Shown: positions 25,736 to 35,587, counted from the first letter of the stretch. The stretch: 64,000 bases of DNA from Mixta intestinalis (GCF_009914055.1 NZ_CP028271.1:682001-746000); one strand, 5' to 3'. The notes: generated from the letters alone by a model not told the origin. Made by a program: numbers and translations.

Positions 25736-26254
25736 ATGATCGAGTATCAGCTACTGAACGGACAGCAGGCACGCGGCGAGCTGGAAGCGCTGACCGATGT
25801 GCTACAGGGATGCGTAACGGATGGTGCCAGCGTAGGTTTTATCGATCCGATGGATCGCCCGTTGATGCGCAACTTCTGGCTGGATATTTTCGCCAGTCTC
25901 GATCGCGACGAGCGGCTGTTGCTGGTGGCGCGCCAGCGGCGACAGGTAGTAGCGACCGTCATCATTATCTGGAACAGCATGCCCAATGGCCGCCATCGGG
26001 CCGAAATCGGCAAGCTGTTGGTACATCCGGCTGCGCGTCGGCAGGGCATTGCGCGCCAGCTGATGCAGCGGGCGGAACAGTATGTCAGAGAGGCGGGGCG
26101 CAGCCTGATGGTGCTGGATACCCGCAGCGGCGATATCGCCAGCCTGCTCTATCTTTCGCTCGGCTGGGAGATCGCGGGCGCGATTCCTTATTACGCGCAG
26201 TCTCCTGAAGGCGCGATGGATGCCACGACCGTCATGTATAAACGGCTGGCTTAG
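25736..26254 (+). CDS. GNAT family N-acetyltransferase
   Basis: A 172-residue Gcn5-related acetyltransferase using acetyl-CoA; the acceptor is unknown. The core is RRQVVATVIIIWNS, then the CoA loop IGKLLVHPAARRQGIARQLM (Q/R-x-x-G-x-G/A type) and SLLYLSLGWEIAGAIPYY. AGGAG (25726-25730) fits ATG 25736 at five bases; the in-frame GTG at 25730 overlaps it and is rejected. It is divergent from mlrA across the MlrA-like operator, so co-regulation is possible. Confidence 0.85.
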   Translation: MIEYQLLNGQQARGELEALTDVLQGCVTDGASVGFIDPMDRPLMRNFWLDIFASLDRDERLLLVARQRRQVVATVIIIWNSMPNGRHRAEIGKLLVHPAARRQGIARQLMQRAEQYVREAGRSLMVLDTRSGDIASLLYLSLGWEIAGAIPYYAQSPEGAMDATTVMYKRLA

Positions 26255-26369
26255 TTTCTGCTCCACGCCTGCTCGTTACGGAAGCTATCTTCCAGATTCG
26301 CTGATAAGCGGCTGACGCCAGCGCGATACTGTGTAAAAATACAGGTTATCAAGGCAGGAAGAGAGCAAG

Positions 26370-28538
26370 ATGGCATTAACCGCAGCGTTAAAAGCGCAGA
26401 TTGGCGAATGGTATAAAGCGCTGCAACAGCAGGTTCCCGATTTTATTCCGCGTGCGCCGCAGCGGCAGATGATTGCCGAAGTGGCAAAAACCCTGACCGG
26501 TGAAGAAGGGCGGCACCTGGCGATTGAAGCGCCTACCGGCGTGGGTAAAACCCTTTCCTATCTAATTCCCGGTATCGCCGTTGGGCGGGCGGAAGAGAAG
26601 CCGCTGATCGTCAGCACGGCGAACGTGGCGTTGCAGGATCAGATCTACAGTAAAGATTTGCCGTTGCTGAAAAAAATTATTCCCGAACTGAAATTCACCG
26701 CTGCCTTCGGGCGTGGGCGCTATGTTTGTCCGCGTAACCTGAACGCGCTGGCGACCGACAGCGAACAGCAGGGCGATCTGTTGCTGTTTCTCGATGAAGA
26801 GATGGTTGCCAGCAAAGAAGAGCGAACGCAGTGCGTCAGGCTGGAGAAAGCGTTAAACCGCTATCAGTGGGACGGTCTGCGCGATCACAGTGAAGAGGCG
26901 ATTGGCGATTCGCTCTGGCAACGGCTCAGTACCGATAAAGCGAACTGTCTGGGGCGTAACTGCCACTGGTATCGTGAGTGTCCCTTTTTCGTTGCCCGTC
27001 GCGAGATAGAACAGGCGGATGTGGTGGTGGCGAACCATGCACTGGTGATGGCGGCGCTGGAGAGCGAATCGGTGCTGCCGCCAGCCAAACAGCTGCTGCT
27101 GGTGCTGGATGAGGGGCATCACCTGCCGGAAGTGGCGCGCGACGCGCTGGAAACCAGCGCTGATATTTCGCCAGGCTTTACCCACCTGCAACTCGATCTC
27201 TTTGTACGGCTGGTGGAAACCTGTATGGCGCAGTTTCGACCGAAAACGCCGCCGCCGCTGGCAAATGTTGAAAGGCTGAAAATCCACTGTGATGAATGGC
27301 GCGAACAGCTCGCCAGCCTGGTGCGCATTCTGGCGCTCTGGCTGCCGCCGGAGCCGCAGGAGGCGGAATTTCGCTTTGAAATGGGGCAGCTGCCAGACGA
27401 GATGATGGCGCTGTGCGCCCGGCTCTACAAACTGAGCGACGGGCTACGCGGGCTGGCGGAAGCGCTGCTGAACGATCTTAGCGAGAAAACCGGGCAGTAT
27501 GACGTGGTACGTCTGCATCGCACGTTATTGCAGATGAACCGTGCTTTTGGCTGGTTTGAAGGCATCAGCAAGCTGTGGCGGCTGGCGTCAATGGAGCATG
27601 CTTCCGGCGCGCCGGTGTCGAAATGGGTCAGCCGTGAGCTGCGCGAAGGGCAGCCGCACCTTTTTTTCCACTGTGCCGGTATCCGCGTCAGCGAACAGCT
27701 GGAGAAGCTATTGTGGCGCAAAGTACCGCATGTGGTGCTGACTTCGGCTACGTTACAGTCGCTAAACAGCTTTAACCGCCTGCAGGAGCTTTCCGGCCTG
27801 AGCGAAAAGGTGGGCGACCGCTTTGTGGCTCTTGGCTCGCCCTTTAACCATGTGGAGCAGGGGCGACTGGTTATTCCGCAGATGCGCTACGAGCCGCTGA
27901 TGGCAAACGAGGCGCAGCATATCGCCGAGATGGCCCATTTCTTTCGTCATCAGGTCGAGGCGGGCGAGCACAAGGGTATGCTGGTACTGTTCGCCAGCAA
28001 TCGCGCCATGCAGCAATTTATCTCGCATCTCAGCGATCTGCGTCTGATGCTGCTGGTGCAGGGCGATCAGCCACGCTACCGGCTGGTAGAGTTACACCGC
28101 AAGCGGGTAGAGCAGGGAGAAACCAGCGTGCTGGTAGGGCTACAGTCGTTTGCCGAAGGGCTCGATCTGAAAGGCGAACTGCTGACGCAGGTACATATTC
28201 ATAAAATTGCTTTTCCGCCGGTGGACAGTCCGGTAATTTTGACAGAAGGCGAGTGGCTGAAAAGCCTGAAGCGCTATCCGTTTGAGGTGCAAAGCTTGCC
28301 GAGCGCCTCCTTTACCCTGATACAGCAGGTAGGGCGCTTAATTCGTAGCCACCAGTGTAGCGGTGAAATCGTGATTTACGATCGGCGTCTGATGACCAAA
28401 GCCTATGGTGCGCGCCTGTTAAAAGCGCTGCCGGTTTTCCCCATCGCGCAGCCGCCGATGCCTGACGGCCCGATAAAGCAGCCAGAGCGTGCCAAAACGG
28501 TTCCGGCGGGACGACGACGAAAAAAGGAAAAGCGTTAA
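26370..28538 (+). CDS. dinG: ATP-dependent DNA helicase DinG
   Basis: SF2 5'-3' helicase of the XPD/Rad3 type with a 4Fe-4S cluster, resolving R-loops and D-loops; SOS-induced in E. coli. The 722-residue protein has Walker A EAPTGVGKT at 53-61, DEGH box at 247-250, cluster cysteines 120, 193, 198 and 204 (E. coli 120, 194, 199, 205), and helicase motif VI QQVGRLIRS near the C-terminus, ending in a basic tail (GRRRKKEKR). No clear LexA box was spotted upstream. ybiB starts directly after its stop. Confidence 0.95.
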   Translation: MALTAALKAQIGEWYKALQQQVPDFIPRAPQRQMIAEVAKTLTGEEGRHLAIEAPTGVGKTLSYLIPGIAVGRAEEKPLIVSTANVALQDQIYSKDLPLLKKIIPELKFTAAFGRGRYVCPRNLNALATDSEQQGDLLLFLDEEMVASKEERTQCVRLEKALNRYQWDGLRDHSEEAIGDSLWQRLSTDKANCLGRNCHWYRECPFFVARREIEQADVVVANHALVMAALESESVLPPAKQLLLVLDEGHHLPEVARDALETSADISPGFTHLQLDLFVRLVETCMAQFRPKTPPPLANVERLKIHCDEWREQLASLVRILALWLPPEPQEAEFRFEMGQLPDEMMALCARLYKLSDGLRGLAEALLNDLSEKTGQYDVVRLHRTLLQMNRAFGWFEGISKLWRLASMEHASGAPVSKWVSRELREGQPHLFFHCAGIRVSEQLEKLLWRKVPHVVLTSATLQSLNSFNRLQELSGLSEKVGDRFVALGSPFNHVEQGRLVIPQMRYEPLMANEAQHIAEMAHFFRHQVEAGEHKGMLVLFASNRAMQQFISHLSDLRLMLLVQGDQPRYRLVELHRKRVEQGETSVLVGLQSFAEGLDLKGELLTQVHIHKIAFPPVDSPVILTEGEWLKSLKRYPFEVQSLPSASFTLIQQVGRLIRSHQCSGEIVIYDRRLMTKAYGARLLKALPVFPIAQPPMPDGPIKQPERAKTVPAGRRRKKEKR

Positions 28539-29534
28539 ATGTTGCAGTACAGCCAACTGATTAAAGAAGTGGGACGCGGCAAAAACCACGCCCGCGATCT
28601 CGATGAAGAGACCGCTTATCAACTCTATCGTGCCATGCTGAATGATGAAGTGCCGGAGCTGGAGCTGGGGGCGCTGCTGGTGGCAATGCGCATTAAGGGA
28701 GAAGGCGAGGCGGAGCTGGCGGGCTTTTATCGCGCCCTGCAACAGCGCGTGCTGCCGTTGACGCCGCCCGCAGGCAAGCCGTTGCCGATAGTGATCCCCA
28801 GCTATAACGGCGCACGTCGCCAGGGTAACCTGACGCCGCTGCTGGCGCTGCTGCTCTCGCGCCTCGGTTTTCCGGTGGTGGTACATGGCGTCAGTGAAGA
28901 TGCCACGCGCGTCACCAGCGAGGCGGTGTTTCAGGCGCTGGGGATTGCGCCCGCCGCCGATATCGCGCAGGCGCAGACGAGGCTGGAGAGCGGCGAGCCA
29001 GTCTTTATCAGCGTGGATACGCTCTGTCCGCCGCTAGCGAAACAGCTGGGACTGCGCTGGCGGCTGGGAGTGCGCAACAGCGCCCATACGCTGGCGAAGC
29101 TGATTACGCCATTTGGCGAAACGGCGGCGCTGCGTCTTGCCAGCGTCTCGCACCCGGAATACATTCCGCGCGTCGGTAAATTTTTCAGCGCCAGCGGTGG
29201 CATCGCGCTGTTGCTGAACGGCACGGAAGGAGAGGTTTACGCTAATCCTTTACGCTGTCCATCCATCGCCTGGATTAATGGTGCTGGGGCCGAGCCGCAG
29301 GAGCTGTTGGCGCGTCAACCTGAGCAGCGCTGCGAACTGCCGCAGAGTAAGGACGCGGCAACTACCGCCGCCTGGATTCAGCAGGTAGTGGAGAAGGCGC
29401 GTCCGGTGCCGCAGGCGCTGCGGCTGCAAATTGCGTGCTGCTATGTCGCCAGCGGGCGCAGTACGTCGCTGGAGGCGGCGCTGGCGCAGCTGGATGCCGC
29501 AGGCTATCCGGCACAGGCTGAGGCCGGCGAATAA
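28539..29534 (+). CDS. ybiB: TrpD2-like nucleic-acid-binding protein YbiB
   Basis: A 331-residue member of the TrpD2 family, structurally like anthranilate phosphoribosyltransferase but binding nucleic acid rather than acting as the enzyme (known for E. coli YbiB, LexA-regulated with dinG). Recognisable parts are YSQLIKEVGRGKNHARDL, PSYNGARRQGNLTPLLALLL, GVRNSAHTLAKLITPF. Its ATG follows the dinG TAA without a gap, consistent with one operon. Confidence 0.9.
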   Translation: MLQYSQLIKEVGRGKNHARDLDEETAYQLYRAMLNDEVPELELGALLVAMRIKGEGEAELAGFYRALQQRVLPLTPPAGKPLPIVIPSYNGARRQGNLTPLLALLLSRLGFPVVVHGVSEDATRVTSEAVFQALGIAPAADIAQAQTRLESGEPVFISVDTLCPPLAKQLGLRWRLGVRNSAHTLAKLITPFGETAALRLASVSHPEYIPRVGKFFSASGGIALLLNGTEGEVYANPLRCPSIAWINGAGAEPQELLARQPEQRCELPQSKDAATTAAWIQQVVEKARPVPQALRLQIACCYVASGRSTSLEAALAQLDAAGYPAQAEAGE

Positions 29535-29542
29535 CGCGCTGG

Positions 29543-30703
29543 TCAGGCAGCTGGCGGCAGACGGGCTTCTACCAGCCGCTGCCAGAAGGCAACGCCATGT
29601 TCAATCAGCGCGTCGTTAAAATCATAGTACGCGTTATGCAGCGGGCGGGAAGGGGTAGCGCCGTCTGCGCCCAGCCAGAAATAGGCGCCGGGGCAGGCCT
29701 CCAGCATACAGGCGAAATCTTCTGACGCCATCGAAGGGTTCACCTGCCAATGCACCTTCTCTGTGCCAAACTGTGCGCTGGCGACTTCACGCACCAGCGC
29801 GGCGGCGGCGGCGTTATTACGCGTTACCGGATAGCCGGGATACCAGCGAATCGCGCCTTCTACGCCCAGCGGTTGTGGCAGCGTCCGGGCAAAATCGGCT
29901 ACCAGCGCCCGCACTTTCTCTCTGACGTCGCTTTGCAGGCAGCGAACCGTACCGCGCAGGGTCACTTTCTCTGGTATCACATTGATCGCTTCGCCGCCGT
30001 GAATCTGCGTCACGCTGACCACCGAAGAGGCAAGCGGCGAGAGCCGCCGTGCCGGAATCGTCTGTAGCGCCACGATTAGCTGGGCCGCCGCCACAACCGG
30101 ATCGGCACCGCTTTCCGGCATCGCCGCATGGCAGCTTTTACCGCTCAGGGTGATTTCAAAGGCGTCGAGCGAGGCCATCATCGCGTCGCTGTTGATCGCC
30201 ACTTCGCCAAGGGGGAGTCCGGGCCAGTTATGCAGCGCATAAACCGCATCCATCGGGAAGCGCTGAAATAATCCTTCCTCCACCATGCGTCGTGCGCCGC
30301 CGAGGTTCTCCTCCGCGGGCTGAAAAATAAAATGCACCGTACCGCTGAAGCGGCGCGTTTGCGCCAGCCATTTGGCGCTGGCCAGCAGCATGGCGGTATG
30401 GCCATCGTGGCCGCAGGCGTGCATCACGCCGGGGTGCTGCGAATGCCAGGCGCAGTGGCCCAGCTCGGCGATCGGCAGCGCATCCATATCGGCACGCAGG
30501 CCGATAGTTGCGCCCGGCCCGGTTTCCAGCGTGCCGATAACACCGGTGCCCGCCAGGCCGGTAGCAACCTGTAGCCCAAAACTGCGCAGCTGTTGCGCGA
30601 CAAAGCGGGCGGTCACCTGTTCTTCGTAGCCCAGCTCCGGGCTGGCGTGCAGCTGGCGACGCCATTGTATTGCTTCTTTAATTAACGCTGCGGGTACGTT
30701 CAT
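29543..30703 (-). CDS. M20 family metallo-amidohydrolase
   Basis: A 386-residue cytoplasmic M20D peptidase (hippurate hydrolase/N-acyl-amino-acid hydrolase type). Metal and catalytic signatures are HACGHDGHTA, FQPAEENLGGAR, and YALHNWPGLPLG; the dimerisation-domain catalytic His is in SGKSCHAAMPESGADP. The substrate (an N-acylated amino acid) cannot be decided from sequence. It converges on ybiB with an eight-base gap and lies downstream of the flavin reductase gene on the same strand, 46 bases apart, possibly one unit. Confidence 0.88.
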   Translation of the reverse strand: MNVPAALIKEAIQWRRQLHASPELGYEEQVTARFVAQQLRSFGLQVATGLAGTGVIGTLETGPGATIGLRADMDALPIAELGHCAWHSQHPGVMHACGHDGHTAMLLASAKWLAQTRRFSGTVHFIFQPAEENLGGARRMVEEGLFQRFPMDAVYALHNWPGLPLGEVAINSDAMMASLDAFEITLSGKSCHAAMPESGADPVVAAAQLIVALQTIPARRLSPLASSVVSVTQIHGGEAINVIPEKVTLRGTVRCLQSDVREKVRALVADFARTLPQPLGVEGAIRWYPGYPVTRNNAAAAALVREVASAQFGTEKVHWQVNPSMASEDFACMLEACPGAYFWLGADGATPSRPLHNAYYDFNDALIEHGVAFWQRLVEARLPPAA

Positions 30704-30749
30704 CGCGCTTCTCCCTACAGGCCATGCTGCATGTCATGGCGGGTTATCC

Positions 30750-31385
30750 TTAGGGTTTTTTACGGGCGTCGGGGCGAATCAAATCGAAACGCTGCGCTTC
30801 GCTGATACCATACCAGGCGCTGGGGCCACCGGCGCGTAATACCGGCTCCGCCTTGCTGGTTTGATAAATACCTTCCTCCAGCAAATCGGGATCGATATGT
30901 ACCGCCACCACTTCGCCGAGGATCAACCAGCCATCCAGTGCGACGCCGTCAGCGTTATGCAGCTGCAAATGCTGCGTCAGGCGACACTCGAAATTAACCG
31001 GGCTTTCTGCCACCATCGGTGCCTGCACCAGGCTGCCCGGGAGCGGCGTCAGCCCGGTCAGGGCAAATTCATCAGTGTCGTGCGGCACCGAGGCGGAGCT
31101 TTCATTTGCCGCTTCCGCCAGCGAGCGAGTCACCAGGTTCCAGACAAACTCGCCGGTTTCCAGAATATTGCGCACGCTGTCTTTCTTGCCCTGGCTGGAG
31201 AAGCCGATAATTGGCGGCTGGTAATTGAAGCAGTTAAAGAAGCTGTAGGGTGCCAGGTTGCGCTCGCCCGCCGCGCTTTGTGAACTAATCCAGCCGATAG
31301 GACGTGGGGCGATGATGGCATTCAGCGGATCGTGCGGCAGGCCGTGACCGGCGCGCGGCTGATAAGAGTAGCGTTGACGAGACAT
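30750..31385 (-). CDS. Flavin reductase family protein (FMN-binding split barrel)
   Basis: A 211-residue protein of the flavin-reductase-like FMN-binding family. Typical sequences are NAIIAPRPIGWISSQSAAG, NLAPYSFFNCFNYQPP, KDSVRNILETGEFVWNLV, and VAESPVNFECRLTQ. It would bind FMN and transfer hydride from NAD(P)H; the partner oxygenase is not in the window. It precedes the M20 gene on the same strand and is divergent from rlmF. Confidence 0.85.
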   Translation of the reverse strand: MSRQRYSYQPRAGHGLPHDPLNAIIAPRPIGWISSQSAAGERNLAPYSFFNCFNYQPPIIGFSSQGKKDSVRNILETGEFVWNLVTRSLAEAANESSASVPHDTDEFALTGLTPLPGSLVQAPMVAESPVNFECRLTQHLQLHNADGVALDGWLILGEVVAVHIDPDLLEEGIYQTSKAEPVLRAGGPSAWYGISEAQRFDLIRPDARKKP

Positions 31386-31509
31386 GATGATCCTTATTGT
31401 GGGTTAATCTTTTCATCTTAGCCTGTTCAGCGTGAAAAAATGCGCGGCAATTGTTTACGCTTTTTTCCGTAGCGGGTATCTTACGCGGCGTTACCAGAGA
31501 GAGAACCTG

Positions 31510-32445
31510 ATGAAACAGCCCGCCACCAAGAGTCAATTGCACCCCCGTAATCGTCATCGTCAACGCTACGATTTTCCCGCGCTGATCGCCGCCCACCCTG
31601 CGTTGCAGGCGTTTATTGTCACCACGCCGCGTGGCGACAGCTCGATCGATTTTGCCGATCCGCAGGCGGTAAAAACCCTGAATCAGGCGCTGCTGAAACA
31701 CTTTTATCAGATCGAGAGCTGGGATATTCCGGACGGCTTTCTCTGCCCGCCGGTGCCGGGACGTGCCGATTACCTGCACTGGCTGGCCGATCTGCTGGCG
31801 GAAGATAATCAGCAGCAGGTGCCGCGTGATATTAACCTGCTGGATATCGGCTGCGGCGCTAACTGCATCTATCCGCTGATTGGCTATCGCGAATATGGCT
31901 GGCGCTTTACCGGCTCAGAAGTCAACCCGCAGGCGATGAAGGCGGCGGGCGCGATTCTGGACGCTAACCCGTCTCTGCGCCGCGGTATCCGTCTGCGCCG
32001 ACAGTCAGAAAGTAAACACATCTTCCGCGGCATCATTCACAAAAATGAGTTTTACCACGCCACCATCTGTAATCCGCCGTTCCACGCCTCCAGCGAGCAG
32101 GCGGCAGAGGGTAGCACCCGTAAGGCGCGGAATTTAGGCCTGGAAAAAGGTGCGCCGCTCAATTTCGGCGGTCAGCAGGGTGAACTATGGTGCGAAGGCG
32201 GCGAGCTGGCCTTTATCGGCCAGAGCATTACGGAAAGCGTTGATTACGCACGCCAGGTGGTTTGGTTCACTTCGCTGGTCTCGCGGCGCGAGCATCTGCC
32301 CGCGCTGCGTCAGGCGCTGGCCGATGCCGGTGCGCACGAGGTGCGTATTATAGATATGGCCCAGGGACAGAAGCAGAGCCGCTTTATCGCCTGGACCTTT
32401 ATGGACAGCGCGGCGCGGGCGCGGTTGATGAAGCCGCGCGCCTGA
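31510..32445 (+). CDS. rlmF: 23S rRNA (adenine1618-N6)-methyltransferase RlmF
   Basis: SAM-dependent methyltransferase (YbiN) that makes m6A1618 in 23S rRNA. The 311-residue protein starts MKQPATKSQLHPRNRHRQRYDF; the frame opens to 31432 but the extension is non-homologous leader. SAM motif I is LLDIGCGANCIYPLIG, and the N6-adenine catalytic motif is CNPPFHAS. It converges on ybiO with three bases between the stops. Confidence 0.93.
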   Translation: MKQPATKSQLHPRNRHRQRYDFPALIAAHPALQAFIVTTPRGDSSIDFADPQAVKTLNQALLKHFYQIESWDIPDGFLCPPVPGRADYLHWLADLLAEDNQQQVPRDINLLDIGCGANCIYPLIGYREYGWRFTGSEVNPQAMKAAGAILDANPSLRRGIRLRRQSESKHIFRGIIHKNEFYHATICNPPFHASSEQAAEGSTRKARNLGLEKGAPLNFGGQQGELWCEGGELAFIGQSITESVDYARQVVWFTSLVSRREHLPALRQALADAGAHEVRIIDMAQGQKQSRFIAWTFMDSAARARLMKPRA

Positions 32446-32448
32446 GGA

Positions 32449-34722
32449 TTATTCCGGCGCTGGCAGGTTCTTTATCGCCGTATTGCCAGCGCTTTCTTCG
32501 CCGTGCTGCATCAGCTGCACCGTCTGGCGCGGTGCTTTAATCCCCGCCGCGTCAAAGTGTTTCTTTACCAGTTCATCCAGCGCAAAACGCACCGTCCACT
32601 GTTTCAGCGGCTGGGTGGTGATGGAGACGCGCACGGTAAAGGCGCGCTCGGTCAGCCCTACCAGCCCGGCGAAGTTCGGCTCACCAATAATCAGCGGGCG
32701 AATATCTTCACGCGTCAGTAACTCATCCACCGCAGCCCGCAGCGCGGCGTTGGCCCGATCGCTGTTTTCGTGGCGATCGACATCATAATTGGCGACAAAA
32801 GAGCCGATACCGCGTACAAAGTTGGCGAAGGTCGTGATCGATGACCAGGGAATAATGTGATAGGCACCGGTATCCTGGCGCACGCCGACTGAGCGGATCG
32901 ACATACGTTCAACCGTGCCGGTCAGCGGCCCGATGGTGACCAGATCGCCAGTATTCATGCCGTTCTCAAACTGAATGAAGATACCGGTAATAATGTCTTT
33001 TACCAGCGTCTGCGAACCGAAAGAGACCGCCAGTCCCAGCGCGCCTGCGCCCGCCAGCAGCGGCGCGATATTCACGCCTATTTCCGACAGTACGATCATA
33101 ATAGTGATGGTGCTGATTATCACCGCCAGCGCGTTACGGAACAGCGTTAACAGCGTACGCGTACGGGCGCTGGGCATTGGGCGTCCATGAATATCGGAGG
33201 AGAGGCGGCTCTCAATCAGGCTGGCCAGCAGCGTCCAGCCCACCGCCGAGAACAGCAGGATCATAAAGACGCGGATCAGCACGTCCACCAGCCTTTCACC
33301 CGCACCGGCGGTAAGCCAGTACCAGAGATCGAACAGGTTCCAGGCATTCAACAGCAGCAGCACGACGGCAAAGACGGTGAGAATACGCGCTGCCTTCAGC
33401 ATAAAGGAGATCCAGCCGTTAATTCGCTTTTGTAGCTCCGGATAAGTGCGGCGCAGCTCCGGCGACAGGATGATGGTTTTGCTGATCCTGCGCGTCAGCA
33501 TACCGGAGACCAGCGCGCCGAGGCCGATAATTACCAGGCTACGTACCGTGGCCGACATCATAAATTGCAGACTGTCGCCGGGATTAAAGATCGAAAAGAA
33601 AAACAGCACGATAAAGTAGGCGCAGGCGATCCAGTGCCAGATGAAGGCAAAGGCGCGGATAAACAGCGAAAAGAAAGAGAGCGAGCGCTCGGAAAGGCTA
33701 ATCAGTTCACGCTGAATGCTGCGCCGGTTATGGAAAATCAGCCACAGCGCCCAGGCGGTCATCAGGCCCATAATGATTACGTTAATCAGCGCGCCTACCT
33801 GCACGTTAACCTGGTTGGAGACGATCGGCACCACGACCAGCAGGCCATAACCAATCAGACCGCTCAGCCAGCTCAGGCGGGTATGCCAGTAACGCGCCCG
33901 CAGGTCGCTAAGCGGAAAGGGGCGCAGCTCCGGGTAGCGCGGGCAGAAAATCAGCCGCAGTACCGCCTTAAAAAATTCAATCAACGCGAAGGCGTTAAGG
34001 AATAGCCCCTGTTGCCGGGCGATGGTGCGGCTACCGGCATTGAGGTTATCGCTGAGGATCTGGCCGACAAACAGCGCCAGCGCCAACAGCAGCAGATCGG
34101 TAACAAAAGCACCGAAAATCGTGAGCGGCAGATGTAACCAGCTACCGGGATGGTTGCTCTTTTTCCGTCCCCACTGGCCCATACGTCGGTAAAGTGGCGA
34201 AACCAGCATGCGGATCAGCCAGTAGAAGGCGAACAGCGCAACGGCGAGCATCAGAAAATGGTTAAGCGCGTTGAAAAAGGTTTGCTGGTTAAAGGTTTTG
34301 TGTGGGGCAGAGAAGATATTGTGATAAAGATGAATAAAGCTGCCGGCGAATTTCCCGCCATACTGGCGTGTCACCTCGGTAACGCTTTGCAAGACGGTTT
34401 TGTCTTCCTCTTCCTCTGCCGTGGGCGGCGTCAGCTCTGGCGCTGTGGTATCAGAGGGGTTGGCGGCGGCATTGCGCAATTGCTCAATCAGCGCTTCACG
34501 TGACCGATCGTTTTCCAGAATTGTCGCCAGCGCGCTCCAGGCCGCTTTCTTTTCCTCTAACGTGGGTTCATGCTGAGCTGTATCGGCGGCAGGCTTCTGG
34601 GCCTGCTGGCTGGCAACGGCGGCGGGCATCGATACCGCCTGTGCCGCAGGGTTCAGGCTAAACAACAGGACGAACAGAATTCCCTTGCGCAGGCGTAACC
34701 ACGCGGCATTAATTCCCAACAT
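32449..34722 (-). CDS. ybiO: Mechanosensitive channel YbiO
   Basis: MscS-family channel of 757 residues (E. coli YbiO 741), giving an osmotic release conductance. Signal peptide at 1-35 (NPAAQAVSMPA region), a periplasmic N-terminal region, about eleven hydrophobic segments, and the MscS core LLAGAGALGLAVSFGSQTLVK with GIFIQFENGMNTGDLVTIGP and the C-terminal vestibule. It follows rlmF as in E. coli. Downstream of its start, E. coli has glnQPH before dps; here only a glnH scrap remains. Confidence 0.93.
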   Translation of the reverse strand: MLGINAAWLRLRKGILFVLLFSLNPAAQAVSMPAAVASQQAQKPAADTAQHEPTLEEKKAAWSALATILENDRSREALIEQLRNAAANPSDTTAPELTPPTAEEEEDKTVLQSVTEVTRQYGGKFAGSFIHLYHNIFSAPHKTFNQQTFFNALNHFLMLAVALFAFYWLIRMLVSPLYRRMGQWGRKKSNHPGSWLHLPLTIFGAFVTDLLLLALALFVGQILSDNLNAGSRTIARQQGLFLNAFALIEFFKAVLRLIFCPRYPELRPFPLSDLRARYWHTRLSWLSGLIGYGLLVVVPIVSNQVNVQVGALINVIIMGLMTAWALWLIFHNRRSIQRELISLSERSLSFFSLFIRAFAFIWHWIACAYFIVLFFFSIFNPGDSLQFMMSATVRSLVIIGLGALVSGMLTRRISKTIILSPELRRTYPELQKRINGWISFMLKAARILTVFAVVLLLLNAWNLFDLWYWLTAGAGERLVDVLIRVFMILLFSAVGWTLLASLIESRLSSDIHGRPMPSARTRTLLTLFRNALAVIISTITIMIVLSEIGVNIAPLLAGAGALGLAVSFGSQTLVKDIITGIFIQFENGMNTGDLVTIGPLTGTVERMSIRSVGVRQDTGAYHIIPWSSITTFANFVRGIGSFVANYDVDRHENSDRANAALRAAVDELLTREDIRPLIIGEPNFAGLVGLTERAFTVRVSITTQPLKQWTVRFALDELVKKHFDAAGIKAPRQTVQLMQHGEESAGNTAIKNLPAPE

Positions 34723-34835
34723 CTTTTTCCTCAGGGCAACAAATACGGCGACATTGCCAGCAAAGTATAGACGCTGATTATTTGACGTTATTCTGAATTC
34801 CTTCAGGACATAAGAGCTAAAAAAGCCCGCGACTC

Positions 34836-34919
34836 CTATAAATTAATGTCGAAGCCGACATATTTATCGCCCTGTTTAAATTCGAACGGCATGAAGGCGC
34901 TATTGGTAGCGATGCCCAG
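34836..34919 (-). pseudogene. glnH: glnH remnant (deleted glnHPQ operon)
   Basis: The minus strand reads IATNSAFMPFEFKQGD then KYVGFDINL followed by TAG at 34836-34838. This matches the mature N-terminus of the glutamine-binding protein GlnH (ATDTAFVPFEFKQGD..KYVGFDVDL in E. coli). No signal peptide precedes it and the gene stops after about 25 codons. In E. coli glnHPQ lies at exactly this place, between dps and ybiO. The other operon genes are gone. Confidence 0.8.
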
Positions 34920-34986
34920 CAAGCGGTGGGGGAATAAGGGAGTGACTAAGATGCTGAATGCGTTGTAAAGTGATAACAAAAAGGCG

Positions 34987-35012
34987 AAAAAAAACGGATG
35001 GTTTCCCATCCG
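34987..35012 (-). terminator. Rho-independent terminator of dps
   Basis: CGGATGG (34995-35001) pairs with CCATCCG (35006-35012), four-base loop; on the minus strand an eight-T run follows. It lies 27 bases past the dps stop. Confidence 0.9.
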
Positions 35013-35038
35013 CCTGGTGGTTTCGGTTAAGCGCGTGA

Positions 35039-35545
35039 TTACTCGATGTTAGATTCGATAAACCACAGGAATTTATCCAAATCGCGTGATGCGGCAGTAA
35101 AGATATCTGCGGTATCTTCGTCATTCACTTCGGTAATGGCTTTACGCACGTCATTGGCTACCAGACCGTAGCGGTCAGCCAGCGCTTTCAGATGATCCTG
35201 AACGCTGTGAATATTCAGCGGGTAGCTCTGAAGCGGGGTTTTATCTGCCACTACCTGCGCCGTACCCAGCGCAACGCCGCCCAGCTGAACCACACGTTCT
35301 GCCATGGTATCCTGATGATCGGTAATGGCGGTACGGAAGCCGTCCAGCATTTCATGTACGCCGATAAAGTTAGCGCCACGCATGTTCCAGTGCGCCTGTT
35401 TAGTAATCAGCGACAGGTCGATGAATTCGACAACCAGACGATTAAGTACCTCGATGGTAGCTTTTTTCTCGTTCTCCGCCACGTTGTTACGGGTATAAAT
35501 CAGATCGGAAGAATTCGTTTTAACCAGTTTTGCGGTACTCATCAT
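35039..35545 (-). CDS. dps: DNA protection during starvation protein Dps
   Basis: Ferritin-like dodecamer that oxidises and stores iron and coats DNA in stationary phase. The 168-residue protein is close to E. coli Dps (167). The ferroxidase-site sequence HWNMRGANFIGVHEMLDGF with DHQDTMAERVVQLGG is diagnostic. The N-terminus is Lys/Ser-rich (STAKLVKTNSSDLIYT), the DNA-binding tail. AGAGGA precedes the ATG. In E. coli it is controlled by OxyR/sigma 70 and sigma S/IHF. Confidence 0.96.
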   Translation of the reverse strand: MMSTAKLVKTNSSDLIYTRNNVAENEKKATIEVLNRLVVEFIDLSLITKQAHWNMRGANFIGVHEMLDGFRTAITDHQDTMAERVVQLGGVALGTAQVVADKTPLQSYPLNIHSVQDHLKALADRYGLVANDVRKAITEVNDEDTADIFTAASRDLDKFLWFIESNIE

Positions 35546-35587
35546 TAATATCCTCTAATGTCGTTTGTCCTAATTAAGCACGGGATT

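Noticed and set aside
34900..35124. 74-codon minus-strand frame overlapping the dps end
   Set aside because: Out of frame with both dps and the glnH remnant; runs through the dps terminator.
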